Positions 8,218 through 14,880 of a DNA stretch of 14,880 bases are shown here, piece by piece (the stretch's first letter is position 1; every line of letters starts with the position of its first letter). Under the pieces are notes generated by a model, which did no database searches, had not been told where the DNA came from, and saw only the letters and a list, made by a program, of their open reading frames with translations. Origin of the DNA: Gordonia sp. (in: high G+C Gram-positive bacteria) (lineage in GTDB: Bacteria > Actinomycetota > Actinomycetes > Mycobacteriales > Mycobacteriaceae); NCBI GenBank assembly GCA_030152405.1, contig JASLJL010000544.1:1-14880 (forward strand), read 5' to 3'. The position numbers were made by a program, and so were the translations under genes.

Positions 8218-8796
8218 TCAGCCGCCGGTGACAGCGTCGGCGGTGGCCTCGATGTAGGTCACGGCCTTGACGTTGTCATCGTTCGGGAACGCCTCGATGT
8301 TCACCTCGTAGCGAATCACGTCGGAGTGCACGAAGTTCACCTCGCCGGAGGTGGTGATCTGACCGTTCTCGATGAGTTCGCGGACCTTGCCCTCGTTGTC
8401 CGCCATGTCGAGCACGAACTTCTTACGCGGGGGCATCTTCGAGGTGTGCTTCACCGTCACCATCTTGGTGAGGTTGTCGACGATGACGTTCTCCTCACCG
8501 TGGATGAGGCGGAGCACCTCGGCGTTGGCCGACTCCAGGAACTGGAAGGTGTAGGAGATCGAGTGCTCGGTGCGCACGATCTTCACCGTGTCACCGCCCC
8601 AGGCCTTGATCTTCTCGTCGGAAGCGTCGGTGGCGCGCGTGACGCCGTCCTCACCGACATACCCGCCGAACTTGAAGGCGGCATCGAGCGCCGTCTTGGC
8701 GTCCGTGGGGGACGTGGTGTCGATGTCCGCGAACCGGACACCGCCCGTCGCGGTGAGCGGCGCACCCGTGATGATAGCGCTGGTACCGGTAGCCAT
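8218..8796 (-). CDS. Major tail protein (tail tube subunit)
   Basis: This 192-residue protein should polymerise into the tail tube around the tape measure. It has the layout of siphovirus tube proteins: an N-terminus rich in small residues (ATGTSAIITGAPLTATGGVR), a middle part alternating strands and short helices (SYTFQFLESANAEVLRLIHG, the segment typical of the family), and a C-terminal beta region ending NVKAVTYIEATADAVTGG. The start ATG at 8796 has AAAGGG upstream. Its place between the tail terminator and the chaperone pair fixes the identity well. It has a 41-base leader on one side and a 90-base gap with a strong hairpin on the other, unlike the overlapping neck genes, which suits separate high expression. 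No extra C-terminal Ig-like domain is present. Confidence 0.92.
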   Translation of the reverse strand: MATGTSAIITGAPLTATGGVRFADIDTTSPTDAKTALDAAFKFGGYVGEDGVTRATDASDEKIKAWGGDTVKIVRTEHSISYTFQFLESANAEVLRLIHGEENVIVDNLTKMVTVKHTSKMPPRKKFVLDMADNEGKVRELIENGQITTSGEVNFVHSDVIRYEVNIEAFPNDDNVKAVTYIEATADAVTGG

Positions 8797-8826
8797 GGTA
8801 ATGACCCTTTCTGGTCGGTTGTACCT

Positions 8827-8832
8827 AGTATA
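8827..8832 (-). promoter_or_regulatory. Weak candidate -10 element upstream of the major tail gene
   Basis: The short gap before the major tail gene reads TATACT on the minus strand, followed by about 30 bases to the start codon, which leaves room for a transcript start and the Shine-Dalgarno. No recognisable TTGACA-like -35 element lies at the normal distance. It is offered only because the spacing suits an internal promoter for a highly expressed gene. Confidence 0.2.
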
Positions 8833-8837
8833 CCCGA

Positions 8838-9254
8838 CTAAACGCCGGGGGTCCTAATCACCTGCGAACGGAATCGCAGATTGACAGTCATCGAGTAGCC
8901 CGGGCACCGGGTGTCCTCGTCTGGTGAGTATGTCGGTCGCTGGATCGATGACTTCCACGCAACGCCCCGTTCCTGGTACTGCCAGTCCCGCAATTGCGCG
9001 TAGATCAGCCTTGCCAGTTCCGATGCCTTCTCGCTGTCTGGATCAGAAACCTCCACCATCAAGAATACATCATCGAGCACCACGCCGATAGGACCAGCGC
9101 CCCCGACGTCGACCAAAACGACCAGCGTGTCGTTCCATTCCCACTCGGACGGAACATCCAGAGCGAACCTCACTCCGGGGTGTTTCGGTTCCAGGTAAGC
9201 GATGGCCCTGGCCACCGGGTCGACCGGTACGATGAGTTCAGTCTCGCGCGGCAT
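8838..9254 (-). CDS. Tail terminator protein
   Basis: This 138-residue protein probably caps the completed tail tube and joins it to the head, like lambda gpU or HK97 gp10-neighbour proteins. The sequence starts MPRETELIVPVDPVARAIAYL and carries a helix followed by strands (DTLVVLVDVGG, DDVFLMVEVSD), then a helical segment EKASELARLIYAQLRDW. This order, with the pattern of a paired Asp strand and a helix rich in Ala/Leu, is common in actinophage tail terminators. Its first 17 bases overlap the end of the gp10-like gene, and it is the last gene before the major tail protein, the expected site. No single diagnostic motif is present, so function rests partly on gene order. Confidence 0.75.
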   Translation of the reverse strand: MPRETELIVPVDPVARAIAYLEPKHPGVRFALDVPSEWEWNDTLVVLVDVGGAGPIGVVLDDVFLMVEVSDPDSEKASELARLIYAQLRDWQYQERGVAWKSSIQRPTYSPDEDTRCPGYSMTVNLRFRSQVIRTPGV

Positions 9255-9492
9255 TGAGCGCCCTCAACAGACTGTGATGCTTGCGGTTGTGCATTCGGGC
9301 TTTGCCGGTCGCCATGATCGAGACAGCGCCTCGGGGGTCCTCCAGGCTAAGCGGGGTGACCTTGTACCCCATGTCCTCGCCACCAGCGGCTCGGGCGACG
9401 TTCCGGGCGCGTCGAAGCAGGTCATCTCGGACTCCGTGCGACTTGCGCAGTTGTTCGAATGCCTTCTTGTTGAACTTGATCTGCTTAGCCAT
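9238..9492 (-). CDS. Small HK97 gp10-like neck or tail-completion protein
   Basis: This 84-residue basic protein begins MAKQIKFNKKAFEQLRKSHG and ends SLLRALNAARD. The N-terminal helix with Lys/Leu, a middle RRARNVARAAGGEDMGYKV segment and the closing LLRALNAAR are typical of the HK97 gp10-like family, which acts at the head-tail joint. It is clearly shorter than the usual roughly 140 residues, though short forms are frequent in actinophages. The ATG overlaps the stop of the stopper gene by eight bases (ATGGCTAA), and the gene overlaps the tail terminator by 17 bases. Both overlaps point to coupled translation. The exact role (neck or tail completion) cannot be settled from sequence. Confidence 0.75.
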   Translation of the reverse strand: MAKQIKFNKKAFEQLRKSHGVRDDLLRRARNVARAAGGEDMGYKVTPLSLEDPRGAVSIMATGKARMHNRKHHSLLRALNAARD

Positions 9493-9850
9493 CGATCCTC
9501 CTAAGGTTCACTGGCGTAGGGAACAGGGACCCGGTGAAGAAATTCTTCACCTGTACCGCGTCACCCTGCACTTCGTAAGTCCTGCCACCCACGATCATCC
9601 TGTCCATTTTCGAACACTCAAACCCGTGTGGCATGAAGGCCACCAAATCGACCACCTGACGATCCATCCCACCGCCTGCGGTCTGCGGACCAGACTCCGT
9701 CGAAGATGGGACATCTACGCCGACATTCTCGTAAGCGACCGGGTCTGCCCACAAGTCCTTGACGATCCCGTGACTATTCTTCACGCCCGGGATTCGTCGC
9801 AGATGCTGGACCTTCTGCCCATGCGAGATGTCCAGTACTTTATCTACCAT
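9485..9850 (-). CDS. Head closure (stopper) protein
   Basis: This 121-residue protein should sit below the adaptor and close the head after packaging, like SPP1 gp16. The later half shows the short beta pattern of this family: DLVAFMPHGFECSKMDRMIV, then GGRTYEVQGDAVQVKNFFTG, where a hairpin of the form GGxxYxVxG is followed by a Phe-rich strand. It begins at ATG 9850, overlapping the adaptor stop by seven bases, and ends at 9485 inside the start of the next gene. A perfect small palindrome at 9533-9551 falls inside the coding sequence and is explained by codons for KNFFT. Assignment relies on gene order as well as pattern. Confidence 0.75.
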   Translation of the reverse strand: MVDKVLDISHGQKVQHLRRIPGVKNSHGIVKDLWADPVAYENVGVDVPSSTESGPQTAGGGMDRQVVDLVAFMPHGFECSKMDRMIVGGRTYEVQGDAVQVKNFFTGSLFPTPVNLRRIDG

Positions 9851-10392
9851 GCCTGCCCCCTGGTGATCTTGTACAGGTCCAGGGTAGACCGGTCGGTGCT
9901 CATCAGTTCAACGCCCGGTGCGAACCCGTCCGCGTTGGTTCCGTACCGCACGGACATACCACCAGCCGACTGACTGACGGCCAGGCCAACCTGCGACCCG
10001 GCCTGTGCGCGTGTGGAAAGCCCACGAACGACTTCGAGAACGTCCGGGGCCTCTTCGGGCGTGTACCCGTGCTTGAGGGTCACCGAGACCCCACGGAGCG
10101 CCCGGGAGAACCTGCACGAGTAGATCATGGTTCCGTTCTCGGACCATTCGACCTCCGACGTGATGTCCCGACCATCCGAGACCACCGACGTAACCTCCAG
10201 AACTCGACCACTGGGGAGCAACAGAACATTGCCCCCACCAGCATCGACCTGAATGGTCTCTTCGATCACCGGGGCAACATGCCACCCACAGTATCGACGA
10301 ACCGCGCTTTGGGCCACCGAGAGCCAGTAGTCCGGATCGGTCGGGTTCGGCACTGAATCACCAAACATCGACACCGGCACTGTGGGTTCCAT
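9844..10392 (-). CDS. Head-tail adaptor (gp6-like connector) protein
   Basis: This 182-residue protein probably binds the portal and extends the channel (HK97 gp6/SPP1 gp15 family). Early sequence DPDYWLSVAQSAVRRYCGWHVAP is the helical signature of actinophage adaptors, where a Tyr-Cys-Gly-Trp-like stretch ends the first helices. A beta portion follows (GNVLLLPSGRVLEVTSVVSD; GVSVTLKHGYTPEEAPDVLE), then a helix and a C-terminal tail ending in LYKITRGQAW. The ATG at 10392 is served by GGAG at 10401-10398, and the first G of this Shine-Dalgarno is the last base of the TAG stop of the preceding 55-residue gene, so the two genes are tightly coupled. The adaptor overlaps the stopper gene by seven bases. 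Confidence 0.82.
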   Translation of the reverse strand: MEPTVPVSMFGDSVPNPTDPDYWLSVAQSAVRRYCGWHVAPVIEETIQVDAGGGNVLLLPSGRVLEVTSVVSDGRDITSEVEWSENGTMIYSCRFSRALRGVSVTLKHGYTPEEAPDVLEVVRGLSTRAQAGSQVGLAVSQSAGGMSVRYGTNADGFAPGVELMSTDRSTLDLYKITRGQAW

Positions 10393-10400
10393 GGTTGCTC

Positions 10401-10568
10401 CTACTTGTTCGCGGGCTTGGCCGACTTGTTCGCCGGGGCCTTCGCCTTCTCTTCCCGCACCGTGCCCGGGAGCGGGTCGATGCCAAGGCCCTTGGCGTCC
10501 TCGTCAGTCAACTGGACCGTGTACTCGATCCCATTGGCAGTCAGGGTGTGTTCGCGCAGTTCCGACAT
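10401..10568 (-). CDS. Small protein of unknown function between capsid and adaptor
   Basis: I do not recognise this 55-residue product by sequence. It starts with ATG at 10568 behind AAAGGAG six bases upstream and ends with TAG at 10401. The N-terminal part reads MSELREHTLTANGIEYTVQL, a probable beta hairpin, followed by an acidic segment TDEDAKGLGIDPLPG and a Lys/Ala/Pro-rich tail ending KPANK. The strong Shine-Dalgarno, the coupling to the adaptor and the consistent codon use support a real gene. Small proteins with a basic, low-complexity tail are common at this site in actinophages; a role in head structure or DNA contact is possible but only inferred from position. Confidence 0.8.
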   Translation of the reverse strand: MSELREHTLTANGIEYTVQLTDEDAKGLGIDPLPGTVREEKAKAPANKSAKPANK

Positions 10569-10589
10569 TTCGTTCTCCTTTGGATACCC

Positions 10590-10623
10590 AGTAGGGGTCG
10601 ACCCGAATGGATCGACCCCTACT
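10590..10623 (-). terminator. Perfect 12-bp hairpin after the capsid gene; attenuator or RNA-stability element
   Basis: Arms at 10590-10601 and 10612-10623 (AGTAGGGGTCGA and its exact complement) enclose a 10-base loop. The hairpin starts 17 bases after the capsid stop and lies about 15 bases before the Shine-Dalgarno of the next gene. The minus-strand transcript after the stem reads GGGUAUCC, with no U-run, so a partial terminator, an mRNA 3' barrier or a processing site is more likely than a full intrinsic terminator. A match at the other highly expressed gene (8166-8203) makes chance less likely. Confidence 0.6.
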
Positions 10624-10639
10624 AGTTTACCTGATCAGA

Positions 10640-11881
10640 TCACGGACCGGTGGTGAGCGTGACCTTCACGAAGGCGGACGGGCGACGCACCGCGAGGGTG
10701 AGACGCTCCTCGGCGCGGACCGTCACCAGGTTCTTGGTGAAGTCATTGCCCTCGGTGTTGGTGGCTTCCACGCGGATTCCGCCCTTGCGGTAGACCGTCG
10801 CGGCCTGCTGGCCAGCGCCGACCAGCACCGTGCCGACCGGGATGGCCGGGGTGACGATGGTCTTCTTGGCCCACAGCGGCGGGTCCTGCATGATGCCGCC
10901 GTTGCCGTACTGACCGGCGAACGGACCACCAGCCATGTACTGACCGTTGCCGTCCTTGAGCAGGCGGAACTTCTGGTAGTCCAGCGGGTTGATGACGATG
11001 CCGTCAGCATCCAACTGGGCGACCAACTGCACCTGGGTGAGGGCGCGGAAAACCGCGTCGATGTCATCGTCAGCGGAAGCGGACGTCACGGTCTGGACGC
11101 CGGAGCGGTTGAGCAGACCACGCACGTTCGTGCCCGTGCCGTCACCGGAGAGGAGCATGTCCTCCTCCATCAGCGACAGCTGGTACAGGAGTCGGTTCTC
11201 GATCTCGGAGACCAGGAACGCGAGGTCCTCGGTCATCTCGTCCGAGATCTTGATCCAGCCCGCGATCTTCTTGAGCGACTCGGTGACCGGGTCGTAGCCG
11301 GGCAGGTGGATCTGCGGCTTCTGGCCTGCCTCGGCAACCGTGGTGAAGGCACCCTCGATGTCCGTGTCGGGCTTCTCGACGAAGTACGTGATGGCGTTGG
11401 AGGACAGCGTGCCCGAACCCAGCCAGTCCGCGATGGTGAGGCGTCGGCGGAAGCCACGGACGATGTTGAAGTCGTACTCGGGGATGAGCAGACCTGCACC
11501 GGTCGTGGTGGTCAGGTGCGTGTCGGTCGCGGCCTTGAACTCGGGGGCATCCACCGAGAAGCGACCACCCTTGGCCGACTTGATGCCCTCGAAGGCGTAC
11601 TTGGCGAAGTGCGCACCGAGTGACTTCGCGCCCTCCTCTTCGCGGTCCTTCGACTCGTCCGAGCCGACGCGATGCGCCGGGACCTGGCCGATGGACTTGA
11701 GCAGGGCGTCGGCCTCGTTGGAAGCCTTGATGGCCTCGTCGTGACCCTTGATCTCCTCGACGAGACCACGGATGGTCTCGACCTCGTCGGAGTTCAGGGA
11801 ACGGCCAGCGGCCTTGGCACCAGCGGCGATGGCCTCGGCGCGGTCTGCGGCGGACTTGCGCTGTTCGAGAATGGTAGCCAT
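10640..11881 (-). CDS. Major capsid protein, HK97 fold
   Basis: This 413-residue protein forms the icosahedral shell. Residues 1 to about 65 are a charged, Ala/Glu/Lys-rich helix (ATILEQRKSAADRAEAIAAG) typical of the delta domain that acts as built-in scaffold and is removed by the protease. A flexible acidic and Ser/Gly linker (about 66-125) leads into the HK97-fold body: GAGLLIPEYDFNIVRGFRRR and LTIADWLGSGTLSS, then ISDEMTEDLAFLVSEIENRL, MLLSGDGTGTNVRGLLNRSG and the late strand segment EERLTLAVRRPSAFVKVTL. The IPE, DEMxED-type and GDGTG motifs are standard for this family. The start ATG at 11881 has AAGGAG with nine bases of spacing. The downstream hairpin at 10590-10623 and the upstream protease fit a maturation pair. 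The exact delta cleavage site is not visible. Confidence 0.96.
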   Translation of the reverse strand: MATILEQRKSAADRAEAIAAGAKAAGRSLNSDEVETIRGLVEEIKGHDEAIKASNEADALLKSIGQVPAHRVGSDESKDREEEGAKSLGAHFAKYAFEGIKSAKGGRFSVDAPEFKAATDTHLTTTTGAGLLIPEYDFNIVRGFRRRLTIADWLGSGTLSSNAITYFVEKPDTDIEGAFTTVAEAGQKPQIHLPGYDPVTESLKKIAGWIKISDEMTEDLAFLVSEIENRLLYQLSLMEEDMLLSGDGTGTNVRGLLNRSGVQTVTSASADDDIDAVFRALTQVQLVAQLDADGIVINPLDYQKFRLLKDGNGQYMAGGPFAGQYGNGGIMQDPPLWAKKTIVTPAIPVGTVLVGAGQQAATVYRKGGIRVEATNTEGNDFTKNLVTVRAEERLTLAVRRPSAFVKVTLTTGP

Positions 11882-11899
11882 TTTGGCTATCTCCTTAGG

Positions 11900-12706
11900 T
11901 TAAAGGTTGATACCCACGGTTGCGAGCATCAGAGATCCGAGAACGTCGTTGGACGCGTCATCGACCGCCGACTTGGACTCCGTCAGGTCGTCGTCCTTGG
12001 CCGCATCTGTAGGCTCGTCGGACTTGCCGTCAGTCTCGTTGTCGCCGGACTCCTCGCCCGACTTCTCGGAATCCTCCTGGTCGCCCTCCAGCATGGAGAC
12101 GGCTTCCCGGAGAAGTTCAAGAACCTGCGTGGCGATATCACCGTCAGCCTTTCGCAGGATGCTCGCGGCTCGGCCCACAGACTTTACCGCGAGAAGTTCG
12201 GTTTCCTGGTTGGCCCCGACCGGCACAAGGGACACCTCGTGCAGTTCGAGTTCCTTAAGTTCCAGGTAGGAACCCTCGGCTTCGGACTCGCCCCAGGCGT
12301 AGTCCTTGACCGTGTAGGCAAAACTCATCTGGGAGACTCGTCCCTCCTTGATGAGTTTGTGGGCCTGCGCCCCGTTGGGGTTGTCCAGATCCAACTGGAC
12401 CTTGACGAACAGACCGTGATCGTCTTCCTTGGCCTCCACGGTCTTGCCGATGTTCATCATCGGGTCATCCATGCGATGCGACCAGTAGGCCGGGATTCCC
12501 GACCCCTTCTCGCCGTACCCACCAAGGGACTTCAAGAACGCGCCGGGGCGGACGATGTCGCCGTAGGAGTCCTTGTTGTTGAACACGGACGCATACCCGG
12601 TGAACTGACCTTCGGTCAGGCCATCAGACCCCTCCGAGGACTCCGAAGGCGCGTCGATCTTCACCAACAGGGACTTGACACCCATCACGCGAGTATCGCT
12701 GGCCAT
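11900..12706 (-). CDS. HK97-type prohead maturation protease (family U35) with acidic C-terminal extension
   Basis: This 268-residue protein should cut the delta domain from the capsid protein inside the immature head. The protease core spans about 30-175: YASVFNNKDSYGDIVRPGAF, then PAYWSHRMDDPMMNIGK with probable catalytic His77, then GRVSQMSFAYTV with probable Ser128, and KELELHEVSLVPVGANQE with a probable acidic partner near Glu157. These are the three standard blocks of the HK97 protease family. Residues about 185-260 are strongly acidic (many Asp/Glu and Ser), preceded by a short helix ATQVLELLREAVSMLE, and are not part of the core; a packaging-into-prohead or scaffold-binding role is possible. 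ATG at 12706 has AAGGAG about six bases upstream. It sits 18 bases before the capsid gene. Confidence 0.93.
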   Translation of the reverse strand: MASDTRVMGVKSLLVKIDAPSESSEGSDGLTEGQFTGYASVFNNKDSYGDIVRPGAFLKSLGGYGEKGSGIPAYWSHRMDDPMMNIGKTVEAKEDDHGLFVKVQLDLDNPNGAQAHKLIKEGRVSQMSFAYTVKDYAWGESEAEGSYLELKELELHEVSLVPVGANQETELLAVKSVGRAASILRKADGDIATQVLELLREAVSMLEGDQEDSEKSGEESGDNETDGKSDEPTDAAKDDDLTESKSAVDDASNDVLGSLMLATVGINL

Positions 12707-12741
12707 TGGGACTCCTTAAAGGGGTAAATGCGTCGATCTGA

Positions 12742-12750
12742 ATTGTACCA
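12742..12750 (-). promoter_or_regulatory. Candidate extended -10 promoter ahead of the protease-capsid pair
   Basis: The 49-base gap between portal and protease contains TGGTACAAT on the minus strand, a match to the extended -10 form TGnTAnAAT. A start about seven bases downstream would leave a leader of roughly 30 bases with the AAGGAG site near its end. No good -35 hexamer is seen at the usual distance, which an extended -10 promoter can tolerate. The gap is one of the few wide spaces in this operon. Confidence 0.35.
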
Positions 12751-12755
12751 CAGGG

Positions 12756-14357
12756 TTAAGCGAGCAGTTCTTCGATGGACTCGATATCCACTGGGCACAC
12801 TCCGTGGGTTTCGTAGTGTTCCCGAACCCTCGCGTTGATCTGATCGGACTTGAAGAGGGCCTCTTCGTGGGTCATCCCGAAGTCTTCGAGATGCCCCGCG
12901 AGGCTCTTGGACCACCGCGAATCGTCCCACCAGTCATCACGACCGGCACCCAAGCGACTGCTCACAGACGCTCGCTGGTGGTCCAGAAACTTCACGACGA
13001 TACTTTCGAGACCTCCGAGAGTGCCGTCCTGCGGCTCTTCGGAGGTATCCGCGCCGTCCTCCGGGGTGCCCTCGTACTGGGTCGAGGCGCTCCCACCGTC
13101 CACCGGGGAGGCTTGTCCGCCCTCGGAGACATTCTTCGGAACGATCAACTCGTCCCCGCCCTCAATCGCGGGGTAGTTGAACATCTTGCGTGCTTCGTTG
13201 CGAGTCTGCCACGGGCCACCGACAGCCGACGAGAGCACCTTGGCCTGCTCCTCGAACGACCCACGCAACTTCGCTTCTACGTTGAACTCGACGTACGTGT
13301 CATCATCAGCGCCGATCATCGGGAGCAGGAACTCGTTCAGTCGAGCCTCGATCTTGACAATCACAGGCCCCAGCGTGTCGCCATACAGACCGCGCCGGAA
13401 CTCACGAACGTTGGAGAAGTTGGCGTTGTCTAGCAGACCGATCATCGTGGGGTTGATCTGGTACACCTGGGCGACAGTTTCAAGCGACAACTTGGCCGCT
13501 TCGACGAACTGCTCTTCCTTGGCAACCAGTGCCACGCGCTCATACTTCATGCCGTCTTCGATCAGCATATCCTGACCGGCTCGGGCACCCTTGCCCGTGA
13601 AGTCACGAACCATGTTCATGAACCGCTTGCGCGCATCATTTGACCAATTCGGGGCGTCCACAGGTCGAGTGAACATGCCGCCGATCCGACCGGCCTTCTT
13701 CCACAACTGGTTGCGGTACTTCTCGGCGGCGCGGCGTTCCTCCAGGATCATCCGGAGGGTCTCGACCGGCGAAGTGCCCTTGGACGGGTCGCTCGGGGTC
13801 CAGCCCTTGAACTCGATGACCTGGTCGGCGGGAACCTCGGTGGGCTTCCCGTCATCCAGGGACAGGGAGTAGGACTTGGGTCCGGACAACGCGTCCCCGC
13901 CGTTGCGGGTAACCCACGGTGCCGGGATTACGTACAGGTCGTAGCCTTCCGCGCGGGCGACATTCCGCCGTACCCACACGAAGCCCTCATCGTACAGGGC
14001 AATGTCGGCCACCAAGGCGTAGATGAACTCCGGGCCGGTCATGGTGGGGTTCGGGCGTCCGAGAAGTCGGGTCAGGTCGGTTCCTCGGACTCGCTCGGAG
14101 TCCTCGCCGTTGCGCTCGAAGGTATGCAGGCCCAACTGTGCGATGTTGCGGGCGTAGAAGTCAACGACCGTACGCAGGTTCGGCTGGGTCTTCCACATCT
14201 TGTCGTGGGACAGATACTTGGGATCATCCCTGGCATCGTGGCCTGCGAAGATCTGGTATTCAACCGTCTTCCCGTTGAACTCGCCGTTGAACGCCCCCGC
14301 TACCCGGTCGCGGAGCATCCGTGCAAACGAAGATGGGTTCGGCTGATTAATCGCCAC
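12756..14357 (-). CDS. Portal protein, HK97-like
   Basis: This 533-residue protein should form the dodecameric DNA portal at one capsid vertex. It shows the family blocks: KTQPNLRTVVDFYARNIAQL near the N-terminus, RLLGRPNPTMTGPEFIYALV, a DEGFVWVRR strand, the DQVIEFKGWTPSDP motif, GTSPVETLRMILEERRAAEK and TVAQVYQINPTMIGLLDNAN followed by FSNVREFRRGLYGDTLGPV. The main portal body ends near 400. A Gly/Ser/Asp/Glu-rich linker follows, then a C-terminal domain containing RLGAGRDDWWDDSRWSKSL and a helix up to the end. This makes it longer than HK97 gp3 but normal for actinophages. The start is GTG at 14357, with GGAGG at 14371-14367; the terminase stop lies between them, so translation is coupled. 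The next ATG downstream would remove several conserved residues. Confidence 0.95.
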   Translation of the reverse strand: MAINQPNPSSFARMLRDRVAGAFNGEFNGKTVEYQIFAGHDARDDPKYLSHDKMWKTQPNLRTVVDFYARNIAQLGLHTFERNGEDSERVRGTDLTRLLGRPNPTMTGPEFIYALVADIALYDEGFVWVRRNVARAEGYDLYVIPAPWVTRNGGDALSGPKSYSLSLDDGKPTEVPADQVIEFKGWTPSDPSKGTSPVETLRMILEERRAAEKYRNQLWKKAGRIGGMFTRPVDAPNWSNDARKRFMNMVRDFTGKGARAGQDMLIEDGMKYERVALVAKEEQFVEAAKLSLETVAQVYQINPTMIGLLDNANFSNVREFRRGLYGDTLGPVIVKIEARLNEFLLPMIGADDDTYVEFNVEAKLRGSFEEQAKVLSSAVGGPWQTRNEARKMFNYPAIEGGDELIVPKNVSEGGQASPVDGGSASTQYEGTPEDGADTSEEPQDGTLGGLESIVVKFLDHQRASVSSRLGAGRDDWWDDSRWSKSLAGHLEDFGMTHEEALFKSDQINARVREHYETHGVCPVDIESIEELLA

Positions 14358-14360
14358 CGC

Positions 14361-14880
14361 CTAGTCCCTCCACCAGTCTACGGACGCGTTGTCCGAGTCA
14401 TCGACTTCATACGCCGACCTACGCTCGGGTTCAGGTTGTTGGTTCAACCCAAACAAAGCATAGCACATAGACACCAAAGGAGCGATGTCAACCGGTGAGC
14501 CGTGCCTATCGTATACCTGCTGGTCTCCCAGCCGCTTAGTGACACCACCCTCAACACTCAACCGCACCAGAGGTTGCCCCAAATGCCGCAAAGTACCCTG
14601 GTCCACAGCATCGTAGAACTGGCCGGTCGATGTACCCAGGTCAGAACCCGCCACCGGGACCACCTCGATAACATCATCGAGCGCTTCGATGAACTCCGAA
14701 GCCGGTGCACCCTTGGCCTGTACAAAGGCCCTGGAAATACCCCACTTTTCCGCGATCTTCTCGACGTAGTCGTGAACCCAGGTCATACCGGTACGTTTGG
14801 CAATCACCTCGACGTGTCGCACGCCGTCCGAACGCAACCCCGCTACCGAGATATACGTCATTGAACGGTTTGCAGAAGTG
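14361..14880 (-). CDS. terL: Large terminase subunit, C-terminal nuclease part (cut by window edge)
   Basis: The frame is open through the right edge, so the annotated ATG at 14861 is internal and the real protein extends further. The visible residues (upstream part reads TSANRSMTYISVAGLRSDG) match the RNase H-like nuclease domain of large terminases: a strand of the form ISVAGLRSDGVRHVEVIAKR, then GTSTGQFYDAVDQGTLRHLG, and the closing PVDIAPLVSMCYALFGLNQQ, in which an acidic residue after VYDRHGSP is likely one of the metal-binding set. The ATPase half (Walker motifs) lies outside the window. TAG at 14361 is followed by the portal GTG after three bases. It packages DNA through the portal encoded next. 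Confidence 0.9.
   Translation of the reverse strand, partial: TSANRSMTYISVAGLRSDGVRHVEVIAKRTGMTWVHDYVEKIAEKWGISRAFVQAKGAPASEFIEALDDVIEVVPVAGSDLGTSTGQFYDAVDQGTLRHLGQPLVRLSVEGGVTKRLGDQQVYDRHGSPVDIAPLVSMCYALFGLNQQPEPERRSAYEVDDSDNASVDWWRD

Noticed and set aside
9533..9551. Perfect 8-bp inverted repeat around a 3-base loop.
   Set aside because: Lies within the stopper coding sequence and follows from the codons for a conserved KNFFT stretch; no reason to call it regulatory.
10607..11623. Plus-strand open frame of 338 codons opposite the capsid gene.
   Set aside because: Antisense shadow of the capsid coding sequence with a repetitive Arg/Asp/Gly/Val composition and no recognised motif.
1..14880. 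Search for a defence system, tRNA, CRISPR array, insertion sequence or hidden accessory cassette.
   Set aside because: All sequence is accounted for by phage structural genes and short gaps; no tRNA-like cloverleaf, spaced direct repeats, transposase motif or terminal inverted repeats were seen.

Overview
This window is an ordinary, tightly packed structural (late) module of a tailed phage or prophage with a long non-contractile tail (siphovirus type). Every supported gene lies on the minus strand, so the biological order runs from position 14880 down to 1. A hand count of one 120-base sample of the fibronectin gene gives about 62% G+C. The gene order, the HK97-type head proteins and the tail protein families resemble phages of Actinobacteria such as Gordonia, Rhodococcus or Mycobacterium hosts. 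The host assignment is an inference from general resemblance; nothing in the window names the host, and no integrase or attachment site is present to separate phage from prophage.

Layout in transcription order. Head: C-terminal part of the large terminase subunit (14880-14361, cut by the window edge), portal (14357-12756), HK97-type prohead protease with a long acidic tail (12706-11900), and major capsid protein with an N-terminal scaffold-like delta domain (11881-10640). Neck: a 55-residue gene of unknown role (10568-10401), head-tail adaptor (10392-9844), head-closure/stopper protein (9850-9485), small HK97 gp10-like protein (9492-9238) and tail terminator (9254-8838). Tail: major tail protein (8796-8218), the two tail assembly chaperones joined by a -1 programmed frameshift (8127-7448, slip at 7843-7837), tape measure protein with a C-terminal M23 peptidase (7436-3456), a large fibronectin-III/carbohydrate-binding minor tail protein (3453-256), and the first 86 codons of another minor tail protein (259 to the left edge).

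The genes form one packaging and assembly line. The terminase and portal load DNA, the protease matures a capsid whose delta domain serves as scaffold, and the neck proteins close the head. The chaperones help the tail tube polymerise along the tape measure, and the last two proteins form the tail tip. Most junctions overlap or are nearly contiguous, which points to a translationally coupled late operon. The wider gaps flank the most abundant products. Strong perfect hairpins follow both the capsid gene and the major tail gene, and weak promoter-like hexamers precede the protease and the major tail gene.

I found no defence system, RNA gene, CRISPR array or mobile element, and no gene-free stretch over 300 bases. 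The features most worth a second look are a very regular 46-residue (138-bp) repeat in the tape measure, a coiled-coil segment found twice in the same protein, the frameshift site, the two hairpins, and a lower-G+C carbohydrate-binding module at the end of the fibronectin-type tail protein.
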